Shown one piece after another: positions 1-7,017 of a stretch of 22,945 nucleotides of DNA. Under the pieces are notes generated by a model. It was not told the origin of the DNA and searched no databases. It saw only the letters and a program-made list of their open reading frames with translations. Within the stretch, counting starts at the first letter, position 1, and each line of letters begins with the position of its first letter. The translations under genes were made by a program, and so were the position numbers. This DNA comes from a virus. Where the stretch lies: IMG/VR virus record IMGVR_UViG_3300035659_001111, positions 1 to 22,945 of that record, one strand, 5' to 3'.

Positions 1-134
1 GGCGTCGCCGCAAGTTGATGCTGAATGGCCGCCATTGCCTGATGGACAGGACCGGGCCGTACCGCCGTCTACTGGCGGAGCAACTGCGGGAGTACGAACA
101 CGCCGAACGGCGGAAAATCTATAGGGAGGGGTGA
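1..134 (+). CDS. C-terminal end of an unidentified gene (5' truncated by window)
   Basis: An open frame enters from the left edge (first full codon at base 3) and stops at TGA 132-134, giving about 43 residues rich in Arg, Leu and Glu (LLAEQLREYEHAERRK near the end). An ATG at base 18 could be an internal or true start, so it may be another short gene of the small basic type seen downstream. Its stop lies 3 nt before the next ATG, and the GAGGGG ribosome binding site of that gene is inside its last codons. This is the compact operon spacing seen throughout the window. Function not recognised. Confidence 0.55.
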   Translation, partial: RRRKLMLNGRHCLMDRTGPYRRLLAEQLREYEHAERRKIYREG

Positions 135-137
135 GAG

Positions 138-380
138 ATGGCTCAGATCATGCGTAAGCGTCCAAGTCGGTTCGCCTACATTTCGACGAGTGGGCCGAAG
201 ACTGGTTCCCGTTCAACCATTGCCAAGCACATGAAAAAGATGCGCCGCGACAAAGCGGCGTTCGAGGCAAAGCACCCTGGGAACCGGATGTTGACGGCAT
301 TGGGCCAACAACATCGTGAGGTCAAGGCGACTATTCAACGAGTGCGGCGGCGCAAGGTTTGGGTGCGTGGAAAATCGTAA
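138..380 (+). CDS. Small highly basic protein (80 aa)
   Basis: The product has 80 residues with about 23 Lys/Arg and only 3 Asp/Glu. The start has a strong GAGGGGTG ribosome binding site 4-9 nt upstream. The middle part (KHMKKMRRDKAAF, residues about 30-42) resembles an amphipathic basic helix, and the C terminus is an Arg/Lys block (RVRRRKVW). No known domain is recognised. It is the first of 19 such genes in the window. I infer a nucleic-acid-binding or virion-internal role from composition and from location in the structural operon. A ribosomal-protein-like function is an alternative but no ribosomal family signature is seen. Confidence 0.75.
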   Translation: MAQIMRKRPSRFAYISTSGPKTGSRSTIAKHMKKMRRDKAAFEAKHPGNRMLTALGQQHREVKATIQRVRRRKVWVRGKS

Positions 381-403
381 CTCAGTACAGGGTAGGGTGA
401 ACT

Positions 404-568
404 GTGAAAGCGGTAAACTACGAACGCAAATCTAGGAAGGAACAGAACGCTGAAAGAAGGCGAGCCACGTCCAGCGACGGAAACGGTACGCAACGATGTT
501 CCAATGAGAAGGCGGCTTGCGATGAAGCAGAACACGCGGAAACTCGTGAGTTCCTTCCGCATATTTAG
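404..568 (+). CDS. Possible small basic ORF, GTG start (54 aa)
   Basis: A GTG at 404 with TAGGGTG upstream opens a 54-codon frame ending at TAG 566-568. The first 20 residues are basic (KAVNYERKSRKEQ) and would fill the otherwise unused gap 381-521. The last third overlaps the better supported gene starting at 522 in another frame and there looks like a shadow translation. It could be a real short gene, a decayed gene, or chance. Confidence 0.25.
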   Translation: MKAVNYERKSRKEQNAERRRATSSDGNGTQRCSNEKAACDEAEHAETREFLPHI

Positions 569-692
569 CGAGATGCACCCTGCGGTTCGCAAGAGGATTG
601 CCGTACAGATGCGAGACCGAAAAACGCGGTTTGGATCAAAGGCAGTTCGGCGGGTGCATATTTCTGAGAAACTAAGGATGCCGACAACATGA
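522..692 (+). CDS. Small basic protein with TR-motif N terminus (56 aa)
   Basis: Residues begin MKQNTRKL, the N-terminal signature shared by several neighbours. There are about 16 Lys/Arg and 3 Asp/Glu in 56 residues. I chose ATG 522 over the in-frame ATG 504 because GAGAAGG lies at a usable distance upstream of 522 and because the start then matches the shared motif. The stop overlaps the next ATG (ATGA at 689-692), which implies translational coupling. Function unknown; by context a minor virion or DNA-associated protein. Confidence 0.7.
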   Translation: MKQNTRKLVSSFRIFSEMHPAVRKRIAVQMRDRKTRFGSKAVRRVHISEKLRMPTT

Positions 693-850
693 AGTCCAAG
701 ACCCGCAGACTGATCGCCCGCGTGAAGGCCGACAGCCGCAGCCATGCGTCCGCCGGCCGGCTTGGTATCTCGGCGATGACGCGGAAGGAACGGGCCAAAC
801 TGCTCAAGCGGCAGCCGCACTGGGCCAGAAAGCACAACTACCCAAGGTGA
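689..850 (+). CDS. Small basic protein with TR-motif N terminus (53 aa)
   Basis: The 53-residue product starts MKSKTRRL and carries about 17 Lys/Arg against 2 acidic residues. It overlaps the preceding gene by 4 nt (ATGA) and its TGA (848-850) abuts the next start. The segment TRKERAKLLKRQ (about 31-42) is predicted to be a basic helix by eye. Its similarity to the 522-692 and 1259-1471 products is confined to the first eight or so residues, which fits a shared tag on divergent bodies rather than simple gene duplication. Confidence 0.72.
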   Translation: MKSKTRRLIARVKADSRSHASAGRLGISAMTRKERAKLLKRQPHWARKHNYPR

Positions 851-853
851 ATG

Positions 854-1054
854 ATGCGGCAGCACGGCCCGACGTTTGGCATGTTCATGTTGGGTTCCGG
901 CCAGAGAAAACCGGGCCACAAGTACAATGCCTTCGGAGTGGACAAGGCTTTCGGGCGGGCATACTCTGCGTACTACAAAAAACGCGACCGCCTAGAAAAA
1001 AAACACGGGACTGCCGTTGCCCGCAAGATGCGCTTTTCAGTGAAAGCAAGATGA
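854..1054 (+). CDS. Small basic, aromatic-rich protein (66-67 aa)
   Basis: Two adjacent ATGs (851 and 854) are possible. I prefer 854 because AAGG at 844-847 is then about 6 nt away. The product has roughly 17 Lys/Arg and 3 acidic residues, with Gly, Phe and Tyr enriched in the first half (GMFMLGSG, AFGRAYSAYY) and a basic helix at the end. It lacks the TR motif of its neighbours. The stop TGA (1052-1054) overlaps an ATG at 1051. No family recognised. Confidence 0.7.
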   Translation: MRQHGPTFGMFMLGSGQRKPGHKYNAFGVDKAFGRAYSAYYKKRDRLEKKHGTAVARKMRFSVKAR

Positions 1055-1098
1055 AAAGCGTTGTCGATCATAACAGGAAAGCAAGAAGTGACGCATGA
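1051..1098 (+). CDS. Candidate 15-residue micro-ORF bridging two genes
   Basis: ATG 1051 overlaps the upstream stop (ATGA) and its own TGA 1096-1098 overlaps the next ATG 1095 (ATGA). It encodes 15 residues, MKSVVDHNRKARSDA. The micro-ORF exactly bridges the gap between its neighbours, so it may serve translational coupling rather than make a functional peptide. Chance cannot be excluded. Confidence 0.3.
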   Translation: MKSVVDHNRKARSDA

Positions 1099-1256
1099 GC
1101 AAGGTCTACTATTGGCTTGGCGGCGTAGGTGCGTACCTGACGGGTTCGGTAGTCATGTTTGTCTACTTGCACAACCATGAGTTACACCGGCCTATCATCG
1201 GCGCGCTACTCTGGCCCCTCCGACTGTTGTTGATCTTGGCGGGGATAGGGCAGTAA
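1095..1256 (+). CDS. Two-TM small membrane protein, holin-like in architecture (53 aa)
   Basis: The frame gives 53 residues with two hydrophobic segments, about residues 6-25 (WLGGVGAYLTGSVVMFVYL) and 34-51 (PIIGALLWPLRLLLILAG), joined by a short His-containing turn (HNHELHR). Size and topology are compatible with a class II-like holin or another phage inner-membrane peptide, but there is no adjacent endolysin, so the function is inferred only. It is the single non-basic gene in this left cluster. The start sits in an ATGA overlap. Confidence 0.65.
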   Translation: MSKVYYWLGGVGAYLTGSVVMFVYLHNHELHRPIIGALLWPLRLLLILAGIGQ

Positions 1257-1258
1257 CC

Positions 1259-1471
1259 ATGAAACAATCAACGCGAAAATTGGCGGGAAAGTTGGCTTTT
1301 GCGAGAACGCAGACGCGATTAGCGATGTTCGACATCGGACAGAGAGAACCGCGTCACGGTCCTTCCTTGGTAAGTCGGCGTGTGTTGGCTGAACACCACC
1401 GCAAAAGTCGCAAGCGGATCGGATCGAGCAAGTATCGCGCGATGCTGAAACAGTGGACCCGTTCTTTCTAG
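1259..1471 (+). CDS. Small basic protein with TR-motif N terminus (70 aa)
   Basis: The product begins MKQSTRKL, nearly identical over eight residues to the 522-692 product (MKQNTRKL), and then diverges. About 19 of 70 residues are Lys/Arg and 3 are acidic. GATAGGG lies 11-17 nt before the ATG. The gene ends 10 nt before the protease/scaffold gene, whose GAGGA ribosome binding site lies in that gap. This adjacency to head-assembly genes supports a head-associated role, which is inference. Confidence 0.72.
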   Translation: MKQSTRKLAGKLAFARTQTRLAMFDIGQREPRHGPSLVSRRVLAEHHRKSRKRIGSSKYRAMLKQWTRSF

Positions 1472-1481
1472 CGAGGACACA

Positions 1482-2768
1482 ATGAAGTTCACGAAAGACT
1501 TGTTAAAACCAGGCGTGTACCTTGCCCAAGGGCTCGACGGCACGCGGAAACCTCGCACGATCACCGCCGAGCATCTCCGCATGACGGCTAAGACCTTCAA
1601 CGAGATGCTGGCCGCCGGCCTGCAAGTGCCCGGCCCGTGGGCGCACAACCTGCCAAACCCGCTCGGTCCCGTGATCGGGGACAAATCCAAGGAGATTCCG
1701 GCGAATGAGAACGCCGGCTTTTGGGGCCGCGTTTGGTTCGACGACAAGGACAACACGCTGTACGGCGAACTTGAGGCCCCGCGTGACGAGGATTCCGACC
1801 GCATCGGCAAGACCGTGCGGGAAGTGTCCCCGCTGATTAAGACTTTCGTGGACGGTTCCGGGAAGAAGTGGGACAATGCGCTCTATCACATTGCCCTGGT
1901 GACGCATCCCGTCATGGCGAATCAGGGCAATTTTCAGCCCCTCGAAGTCGCCGCAAATCTTGACGCTGGCGATGGTTACGCCTTGGCTCTCTCCGATCTT
2001 CAGGAACTTCTCTTGACCGATAAGCCGCCCATTGCGGAAACTGTCGAAAAGCAAGAGGGAGTTGCCATGGCGCAGGTCGGCGAGCCGGTGAAATTGGACA
2101 AGTCGGCGGCTCCGGCCAACGCGAGCAACGCCGGGGTTGCGGAAGCTATCAAGGCCCTGGTGAAACTGAAGATTGCCCTTCCCGATGACACGACCCCCGA
2201 GAACTTCATCGAACGGCTGGTAATCGCCATCAACGCCATCGAAAAAGCAAACGAACCGGACAAGCCGGACAAGCCGGACAACAAACCGGCCATCGAACAG
2301 CCGATGCCGATTGCCATGACATTAGGAGACCCTACCGTGGCCGAACCAATTACCCCCGCCGTCAACCCTTTGCAAGTATTTGCGGAGGGGCAGGCCCGCA
2401 AATCATACATCGACCGGATCGAGGCCCTAGTGAAGACCGGGCGCACGACTCCGGCTTATGCCCTGAAACATCTGAAGACGTTGGTCGAAGGATTTGCCTT
2501 GTCGCTTGGCGACGACGGCGAACCCAAAAAGGGTCTGCTCGATGAATTGTTGGAAGCCCTGGAGGCCATTCCCGAGAACACGGTGCTGAATGTGTCGGGG
2601 TCGGCCAAGACCGGCAAGGACAAGAAGGGGATCGCGTTCTCCTTCGAGGAACCGTTGCCGGAAGGTTATGAGGGCGAGCCGGGCAAGGTCGATGATGCGG
2701 AAGCCATCAAGGCGGCCGACGAGCAAGTGAAGAAGATGGAGGGCCGGACCGAAACGGTCGCGGCCTAG
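1482..2768 (+). CDS. Prohead maturation protease with fused scaffold domain
   Basis: The N-terminal ~160 residues resemble Mu gpI-like prohead proteases: an opening strand, a TAEHLRMTAKTFNEM helix, a PWAHN motif (His55), a small-residue VREVSPLIK motif (Ser116) and LYHIALVTHP (His136, His142). His55, Ser116 and one later His are candidate catalytic residues. A charged linker containing a PDK repeat (three 9-bp units, 2256-2282) leads to a helical, acidic C-terminal region typical of a scaffold. Location before decoration and major capsid genes matches lambda C/Nu3-D-E. The protein (428 aa) should cleave head proteins and itself during capsid maturation. Start ATG 1482 follows GAGGACACA. Confidence 0.75.
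   Translation: MKFTKDLLKPGVYLAQGLDGTRKPRTITAEHLRMTAKTFNEMLAAGLQVPGPWAHNLPNPLGPVIGDKSKEIPANENAGFWGRVWFDDKDNTLYGELEAPRDEDSDRIGKTVREVSPLIKTFVDGSGKKWDNALYHIALVTHPVMANQGNFQPLEVAANLDAGDGYALALSDLQELLLTDKPPIAETVEKQEGVAMAQVGEPVKLDKSAAPANASNAGVAEAIKALVKLKIALPDDTTPENFIERLVIAINAIEKANEPDKPDKPDNKPAIEQPMPIAMTLGDPTVAEPITPAVNPLQVFAEGQARKSYIDRIEALVKTGRTTPAYALKHLKTLVEGFALSLGDDGEPKKGLLDELLEALEAIPENTVLNVSGSAKTGKDKKGIAFSFEEPLPEGYEGEPGKVDDAEAIKAADEQVKKMEGRTETVAA
2067..2768 (+). CDS. Probable nested scaffold protein, internal ATG start (233 aa)
   Basis: Within the protease gene, in the same frame, an ATG at 2067 follows AGAGGGAG at about 6 nt spacing, a much better ribosome binding site than expected inside a coding region. 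Translation from here gives 233 residues, dropping the protease domain (residues 1-195) and keeping the scaffold. Lambda Nu3 is made the same way from within gene C. Expression is inferred from the site only. Confidence 0.5.
   Translation: MAQVGEPVKLDKSAAPANASNAGVAEAIKALVKLKIALPDDTTPENFIERLVIAINAIEKANEPDKPDKPDNKPAIEQPMPIAMTLGDPTVAEPITPAVNPLQVFAEGQARKSYIDRIEALVKTGRTTPAYALKHLKTLVEGFALSLGDDGEPKKGLLDELLEALEAIPENTVLNVSGSAKTGKDKKGIAFSFEEPLPEGYEGEPGKVDDAEAIKAADEQVKKMEGRTETVAA
2256..2282 (+). repeat. Three tandem 9-bp units encoding a Pro-Asp-Lys linker
   Basis: CCGGACAAG occurs at 2256 and 2265, followed by CCGGACAAC at 2274. It encodes a flexible, charged PDKPDKPDN stretch between the protease and scaffold halves, a place where copy number could vary without harm. 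Confidence 0.8.
2337..2768 (+). CDS. Second possible nested scaffold start (GTG, 143 aa)
   Basis: An in-frame GTG at 2337 is preceded by TTAGGAGACCCTACC, with AGGAG 8 nt from the start. The product would be 143 residues, beginning just after the PDK linker and containing the Leu/Ala-rich helical region. It competes with the 2067 start as the true scaffold initiation site; both could be used. Confidence 0.45.
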   Translation: MAEPITPAVNPLQVFAEGQARKSYIDRIEALVKTGRTTPAYALKHLKTLVEGFALSLGDDGEPKKGLLDELLEALEAIPENTVLNVSGSAKTGKDKKGIAFSFEEPLPEGYEGEPGKVDDAEAIKAADEQVKKMEGRTETVAA

Positions 2769-2774
2769 TGGATC

Positions 2775-2969
2775 ATGGCAAAGAAGTCCAGCGCACAGAA
2801 ACTTGTCCGCAGTACGAAGTTGGCCGTTGCCAGAACGACCAATCGGACATACGGCCTTGTCGGTGCGCAACGCAAGACTGCCGCAACTGACCTTCGGGCA
2901 TCGAAGGGAAAGAAGCGGAGTGCCAAGAGTTTGGCGCGACATTACCGGAGCGGCCATTGGCCGATCTGA
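2775..2969 (+). CDS. Small basic protein in head module (64 aa)
   Basis: Sixty-four residues with about 17 Lys/Arg and a single acidic residue. It is Ser/Thr/Ala-rich (AKKSSAQKLVRSTKLAVART), reminiscent of histone-tail or protamine-like composition. It sits between the scaffold stop and the terminator at 3047, so it is transcribed with the protease/scaffold. The ribosome binding site is weak, so coupling to the upstream stop 6 nt away is likely. A role binding DNA in the head is inferred. Confidence 0.68.
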   Translation: MAKKSSAQKLVRSTKLAVARTTNRTYGLVGAQRKTAATDLRASKGKKRSAKSLARHYRSGHWPI

Positions 2970-3046
2970 CCGAATAGCGTTTGACAATTTGACCAGCAAC
3001 TAACCGGAAGCCAGGCCAGGCGACTGGATTAGCGGCGAAAACTAGA

Positions 3047-3084
3047 GGCCCATGCGCGGGCGCATCCGTTGCATGGGCCTTTTT
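3047..3084 (+). terminator. Intrinsic terminator before decoration gene
   Basis: A perfect 9-bp stem GGCCCATGC (3047-3055) pairs with GCATGGGCC (3071-3079) around a 15-nt loop and is followed by five T (3080-3084). It closes the protease/scaffold/basic gene group, so the decoration gene needs readthrough, antitermination or its own promoter. I see no convincing promoter in 3085-3149. Confidence 0.85.
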
Positions 3085-3149
3085 GTTTGCGCCCGCTGGT
3101 CAGAACCATAGCCAATCAGGATCACTCCCTCACACGAGAGGAAATCACC

Positions 3150-4994
3150 ATGTCGATCGGATACAGTTACGACGCTGCCTATCTTGCCCCGGGCATTTTG
3201 GGGGAACTCGATACCGTCGAGGCCGCGCTTTACTGGGGCGGCGATGAAAAGCAAGTCCGCAAGATGGGCGGACTCATCAGCGGCAGCAGCCTGGACCTCG
3301 CCAACACGCCGACCGACGTTCTCCGCCCGGGCATGTTGCTGGGCAAGATTACGTCCAGCGGCAAGTTGATCCAGTGGGACCCCACGGCGACGAACGGCAG
3401 CGAACAGATTTGGGGTATTTTGGGCCATGACCTGAAGGTCAACCTGAACGGCACGGGCACGGATCGGTTCTATGGCCCGATCATCGTTGGTGGCCCGATC
3501 AAGACCAATGCGATCTTCCGCTCGAACGCCACTTACGGCAACCCTGGATCGTTCACTACAGACCCGTATGAGAACGTCGCGCGCCTCCAGATGCGCGGTC
3601 GGTTCCAACTCGACGACGACTTGGCGCAGACGCCGTTTACCGGCTGGAGCCGAGTCAAGTCGCTCAAAGACGTGGCAACAAGCAACGCCTACACCGTGTT
3701 GGCGGCCGACAACGGCTCGCTCTTCACCAATACGGGGACCAGCGCATCGCAAAATCTGACGTTGCCCGCTATGACGGGGACTCCCGCCCGGGCCGAGAAC
3801 ACCTTGGGATTCCACATCGGAATCTGGATGACGGAAGCCCAGAACATTGTTCTTACCCTGCCAGCCGGGTCTACCTTGTACTCGCCCGGGTCGGCTGCCT
3901 CCTCTGGCCCCTTGACGATTAGTGGGTCCATCGGAACAGTCATCGATCTTCAAGGCGTGTTCGACAAGACGGCCGCCAAGTGGCTTGTCACGATCAACTC
4001 GGCCACTAACACGATCTACGGCGGCAACGCCGGCGTCTTGGAAGCGGTTACGGCTAAAGGCAGTAGCCGTAGCGATTGCCAAGCTATCGCGGCCAGTACG
4101 ACCGTTGCCAAACTCACTTGTGCCTCCGCTGCCTACGGCGTCGTGTTGCCAGCGGCGGTGTTTGTCAACCAGCGAATCAGCTTGGTTGGCGGCGACAAAG
4201 ACTGCCATGTGTATGTGCCGTCGTCGGGCACCCTCAACGGGGTGGCTGGCGCAACCGGGCAGATTCTTCCGGCTGGCAAGGTAGTTGATGTGGTTTGCAC
4301 AGACATCACCGCCAGCACGCAACTGTGGGTGTCGGTGCCGCTTGATGGCCTTGCGGGATATAGCACGACGGCGACGGCCACCACCGATGGAGCGAGCACC
4401 GGCATTATCGCCGCCGGTGCCGGGTACGTGGCAGTGACGTGTGGCACGGCTGGATACAAGGTGACGTTGCCGACCGCCACCTACGAAGGGCAGCGACTGG
4501 TGATTCTGAACGGGGCGAAGCCGCTGAACATCATCGGCGTCTCGGGAACCATCGACGGCGTGGCCTACGGAACGGGAATCACCGTGGGCAAGGCCACGCT
4601 GGTGACATTGATCTGCACCGATGCTAGCGCGGCTGCAAACCTCTGGGTGTCCAATGTGACCGTGCAGTCTCGGAACACCATCAATACCGCCGTGGTGGCG
4701 ACGGCCAGCGGAACCATCAGCAATTCCAACGCCGTTTACGAGGGAGTCACGATTGTCACTGGCGCTAATGACGCAGCGGCGGCCGTGTTGTTGCCGGTTG
4801 CTGCGATTGGCATGGAGGTGCGGTTGATTAGCACTACCGCCAGCAAGAACCTAGAGGTCTTTCCGCAAGTCAATTCGAGCATCAACAACCTCGGTGCCAA
4901 CGTCGCCTATAACTCGGCACAGGACGCGCCGAACCTGATATTCCAAGCAACCTCGGCAACGCAATGGTACGTGATGTCCGATCTTGCCGGGTAA
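3150..4994 (+). CDS. gpD-like head decoration protein with four beta-repeat extensions
   Basis: Residues 1-~165 resemble the lambda gpD head-decoration family: LGELDTVEAALYW, a run ending VLRPGMLLGKIT and KLIQWDP, then a Gly-rich core. The remaining 450 residues form four similar beta-rich repeats, about 166-282, 295-396, 402-502 and 508-609. Each has a VTLP/VVLP strand, a central turn and a closing W-V-S or similar strand (KWLVTI, QLWVSV, NLWVSN, QWYVMS). Classical gpD is ~110 residues, so this is greatly enlarged. I chose ATG 3150 (GAGAGGAA upstream) because the longer frame from 3069 starts inside the terminator. It likely stabilises the capsid and displays spikes on its surface. Confidence 0.72.
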   Translation: MSIGYSYDAAYLAPGILGELDTVEAALYWGGDEKQVRKMGGLISGSSLDLANTPTDVLRPGMLLGKITSSGKLIQWDPTATNGSEQIWGILGHDLKVNLNGTGTDRFYGPIIVGGPIKTNAIFRSNATYGNPGSFTTDPYENVARLQMRGRFQLDDDLAQTPFTGWSRVKSLKDVATSNAYTVLAADNGSLFTNTGTSASQNLTLPAMTGTPARAENTLGFHIGIWMTEAQNIVLTLPAGSTLYSPGSAASSGPLTISGSIGTVIDLQGVFDKTAAKWLVTINSATNTIYGGNAGVLEAVTAKGSSRSDCQAIAASTTVAKLTCASAAYGVVLPAAVFVNQRISLVGGDKDCHVYVPSSGTLNGVAGATGQILPAGKVVDVVCTDITASTQLWVSVPLDGLAGYSTTATATTDGASTGIIAAGAGYVAVTCGTAGYKVTLPTATYEGQRLVILNGAKPLNIIGVSGTIDGVAYGTGITVGKATLVTLICTDASAAANLWVSNVTVQSRNTINTAVVATASGTISNSNAVYEGVTIVTGANDAAAAVLLPVAAIGMEVRLISTTASKNLEVFPQVNSSINNLGANVAYNSAQDAPNLIFQATSATQWYVMSDLAG

Positions 4995-5050
4995 TTTGCA
5001 CAAGAGAGCAACTGAAAAACACAAACGCCGCCCAATAGGGAGCTATTACT

Positions 5051-6313
5051 ATGGCAACCACTTCACTCAGTCAACTACTCGGCTCCACGCGAGTGACCCG
5101 CGTGATTTCGCAACTCAAGGTGCCGCAGTCGCGCTTGCAGGCGGCCTTCGGTTGCAATCCTGGCGGGCCGAACATCAATCCCGTGGGCGGACGCACCACC
5201 GGATGGGACGTTTTCAACCGGACGCGCGGGATTGCCCAGGGGCGGGCACCCGGAACCGGACCGGCCGTAGTCAAGCCGCAGATCGTGGGGCATGTTACGG
5301 CCACGATCTATCGCGCGCACGAAAAGATTTTCCTCGACGACAACCGGCTACACCTTATGCGGCGGATGGGTCAGGACTGGGGCGTCGTGGATCAACGTGG
5401 CGAGCGGTACGTTGAAGGCCAGGAGCGGCACCTTGCCCAGCGGTTGCGGAACTCCCGCGAGTTCATTTTGTCCCGCGCCCTCCAGGGGGCCTTTTCACTT
5501 TATCAGGACGGCGACGATCTGATCCCTTGCGATTTGGGCACCAGCGGCGCGCAAATCAACCTCAACTACCAGAATCCGTACTGGTTCGATGGCACCTACT
5601 GGCAAGGGGGAGCGGCGGGCTATACGGTATCCTCGGGTCACATTCCAACGCTTGCCAACCTCAAGGCGTTCACAGTTACACTCCCTGGCAATACTGACAC
5701 GACCACGCCGTTCGGCGGTATGGCCGGAACCGTTGCTTGGGGTACGGTGGCGTCAAACGATCCGATCACCGACTGCCTGGGAATCAATGCTGGCTTCGAG
5801 GCCATGCACGGGCGGCAACTTACCAACGTCTGGTGCAACTCGACGACCATTGCCTACTTGTTCAACAGCACGGCAATGAAGGCTGCGGCCGGAACCGCCA
5901 ATACCGTGTGGGACAAGTACGACCGCACCGTGTTTGTCGGTGCCGACGGCGCGCGGGACACCGGCTTCGAGATCGTGTTCAAGGCCCTGCCCTGGATCAA
6001 GTGGCACGTCTACGACGCCGGCCTGGACGTGTGGGACGGCACCTACTTCAAGTTCAAGAAGTTTTTCCCTGATGGGTACGCGGCCTTTGTGCCGGACGTG
6101 GACGCCGACTGGTTCGAGCTTCAGGAAGGCTCGGAGATCGTTCGGGAGAACGTGCTTGATCCGGGTTCGATACGGTTCGGGCTTGCGGCCTGGTCTGAGA
6201 TCAAGACGCAACCGAGCGGCTTCGAGTTGATCGGCCTGGACAACTGCCTGCCGGTGATTTACGTGCCGAGTTGCGTGGCGTTCGTCAATGTGGCCTCAGT
6301 CAGTTCGTCGTAG
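5051..6313 (+). CDS. Major capsid protein, gpE type (HK97 fold)
   Basis: The 420-residue product follows the decoration gene as E follows D in lambda, and is of the expected size. Its opening (LLGSTRVTRVISQLKVPQSR), the early Gly/Pro loop and the central KIFLDDNRLHLMRRMGQDWG segment followed by the long charged helix (GERYVEGQERHLAQRLRNS) fit the major capsid protein E family. The end (WFELQEGSEIVRENVLDPG and later) fits the beta-rich axial domain. AGGGAG lies 10 nt before ATG. No N-terminal delta domain is evident, which agrees with a separate scaffold. A strong terminator follows. Confidence 0.8.
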   Translation: MATTSLSQLLGSTRVTRVISQLKVPQSRLQAAFGCNPGGPNINPVGGRTTGWDVFNRTRGIAQGRAPGTGPAVVKPQIVGHVTATIYRAHEKIFLDDNRLHLMRRMGQDWGVVDQRGERYVEGQERHLAQRLRNSREFILSRALQGAFSLYQDGDDLIPCDLGTSGAQINLNYQNPYWFDGTYWQGGAAGYTVSSGHIPTLANLKAFTVTLPGNTDTTTPFGGMAGTVAWGTVASNDPITDCLGINAGFEAMHGRQLTNVWCNSTTIAYLFNSTAMKAAAGTANTVWDKYDRTVFVGADGARDTGFEIVFKALPWIKWHVYDAGLDVWDGTYFKFKKFFPDGYAAFVPDVDADWFELQEGSEIVRENVLDPGSIRFGLAAWSEIKTQPSGFELIGLDNCLPVIYVPSCVAFVNVASVSSS

Positions 6314-6360
6314 GAGACAAGTAGCTTTCTTCAGTTCGCGGAAGATTGCCTTAATACGGG

Positions 6361-6398
6361 ACGCCGCGACGGGATCGCCTCCCGTTGCGGCGTTTTTT
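6361..6398 (+). terminator. Intrinsic terminator after major capsid gene
   Basis: ACGCCGCGACGGG (6361-6373) pairs over 13 bp, with one G-U, with CCCGTTGCGGCGT (6381-6393) across a 7-nt loop, and runs into TTTTTT (6393-6398). It ends the decoration/capsid unit and would keep capsid mRNA in excess over connector and tail mRNA. The next start codon lies only 17 nt after the T-run. Confidence 0.88.
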
Positions 6399-6414
6399 GT
6401 TAGGAAGTGAAATT

Positions 6415-7002
6415 GTGACAGCAGACTACACCATTGTCGGAACGCCGCTAGGAGAAACGACAGTAACGCCGGTCGGGAGTCCCTTGCCGTCGTATTACAC
6501 CTCGCAGGCGGAAATCGAGCGGATGTGGTCGTTGCGGGCGGCGGCGCTGCATGTGAGCGATTATGATTCGGAAGAGACGGCGCCGGTTGGGGACATTGCC
6601 TTTCGTGCGGCTGTTTGGGACGACATTCTCTGCGCGGCAACCGATGAGGTCAATTTCTACTTGCTGAAGTTTCACGAAGCATCGGACCTGTACAGCAGCC
6701 GGTGGGTGCGGACCAGGGCGACGTGGATCGGCTGCTACTTGCTCAGCCTCCGCCGTGGCGACCCTGGCTATTTCAAGACGCTGTACGATCAGGCGATTGC
6801 CCAACTGGAGCGAATCAACGAAAGCAACACGGTGCCGCGCCTGACGCTGAACCAGAACTTCACGCCGGCCCTGTCGAACATTCGGATTGACGACCGGTTC
6901 CGCGTGGCGAAAGAGCGCGTCGAGCCGACCATCAGTACCGGTGGCACGTCGGGCAGACAGGACTTGGACCCGGACTTGGTAATCGAACCATTCAACTATT
7001 GA
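6415..7002 (+). CDS. Probable head-tail connector/adaptor (195 aa)
   Basis: The GTG at 6415 has AGGAAG about 7 nt upstream. The in-frame start at 6385 lies within the terminator stem and is rejected. After a ~25-residue lead the protein is helical, with an AEIERMWSLRAAALH helix, an acidic stretch and a DDILCAATDEVNFYLLKFH helix, then a WIGCYLLSLRRGDP segment. This pattern (start helix, acidic patch, then a helix rich in aromatic/Leu residues ending in an RRG turn) is common in phage connector (gp6/gp36-like) proteins. Position directly after the capsid gene supports this. No specific family is certain. Confidence 0.5.
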   Translation: MTADYTIVGTPLGETTVTPVGSPLPSYYTSQAEIERMWSLRAAALHVSDYDSEETAPVGDIAFRAAVWDDILCAATDEVNFYLLKFHEASDLYSSRWVRTRATWIGCYLLSLRRGDPGYFKTLYDQAIAQLERINESNTVPRLTLNQNFTPALSNIRIDDRFRVAKERVEPTISTGGTSGRQDLDPDLVIEPFNY

Positions 7003-7017
7003 GGAGACCAGTGGCCG

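Noticed and set aside
335-919. 194-codon minus-strand ORF
   Set aside because: Antisense to several small genes with good ribosome binding sites; no minus-strand start signal found.
3069-3149. N-terminal extension of the decoration gene (start at 3069)
   Set aside because: The start codon lies inside the terminator hairpin and lacks a ribosome binding site; ATG 3150 has a good one and matches the gpD-like start.
3042-4322. 426-codon minus-strand ORF antisense to the decoration gene
   Set aside because: It lies entirely opposite a well-supported gene, starts and ends without ribosome binding site context, and its Arg/Gly/His-rich composition is what reverse reading of a GC-rich gene gives.
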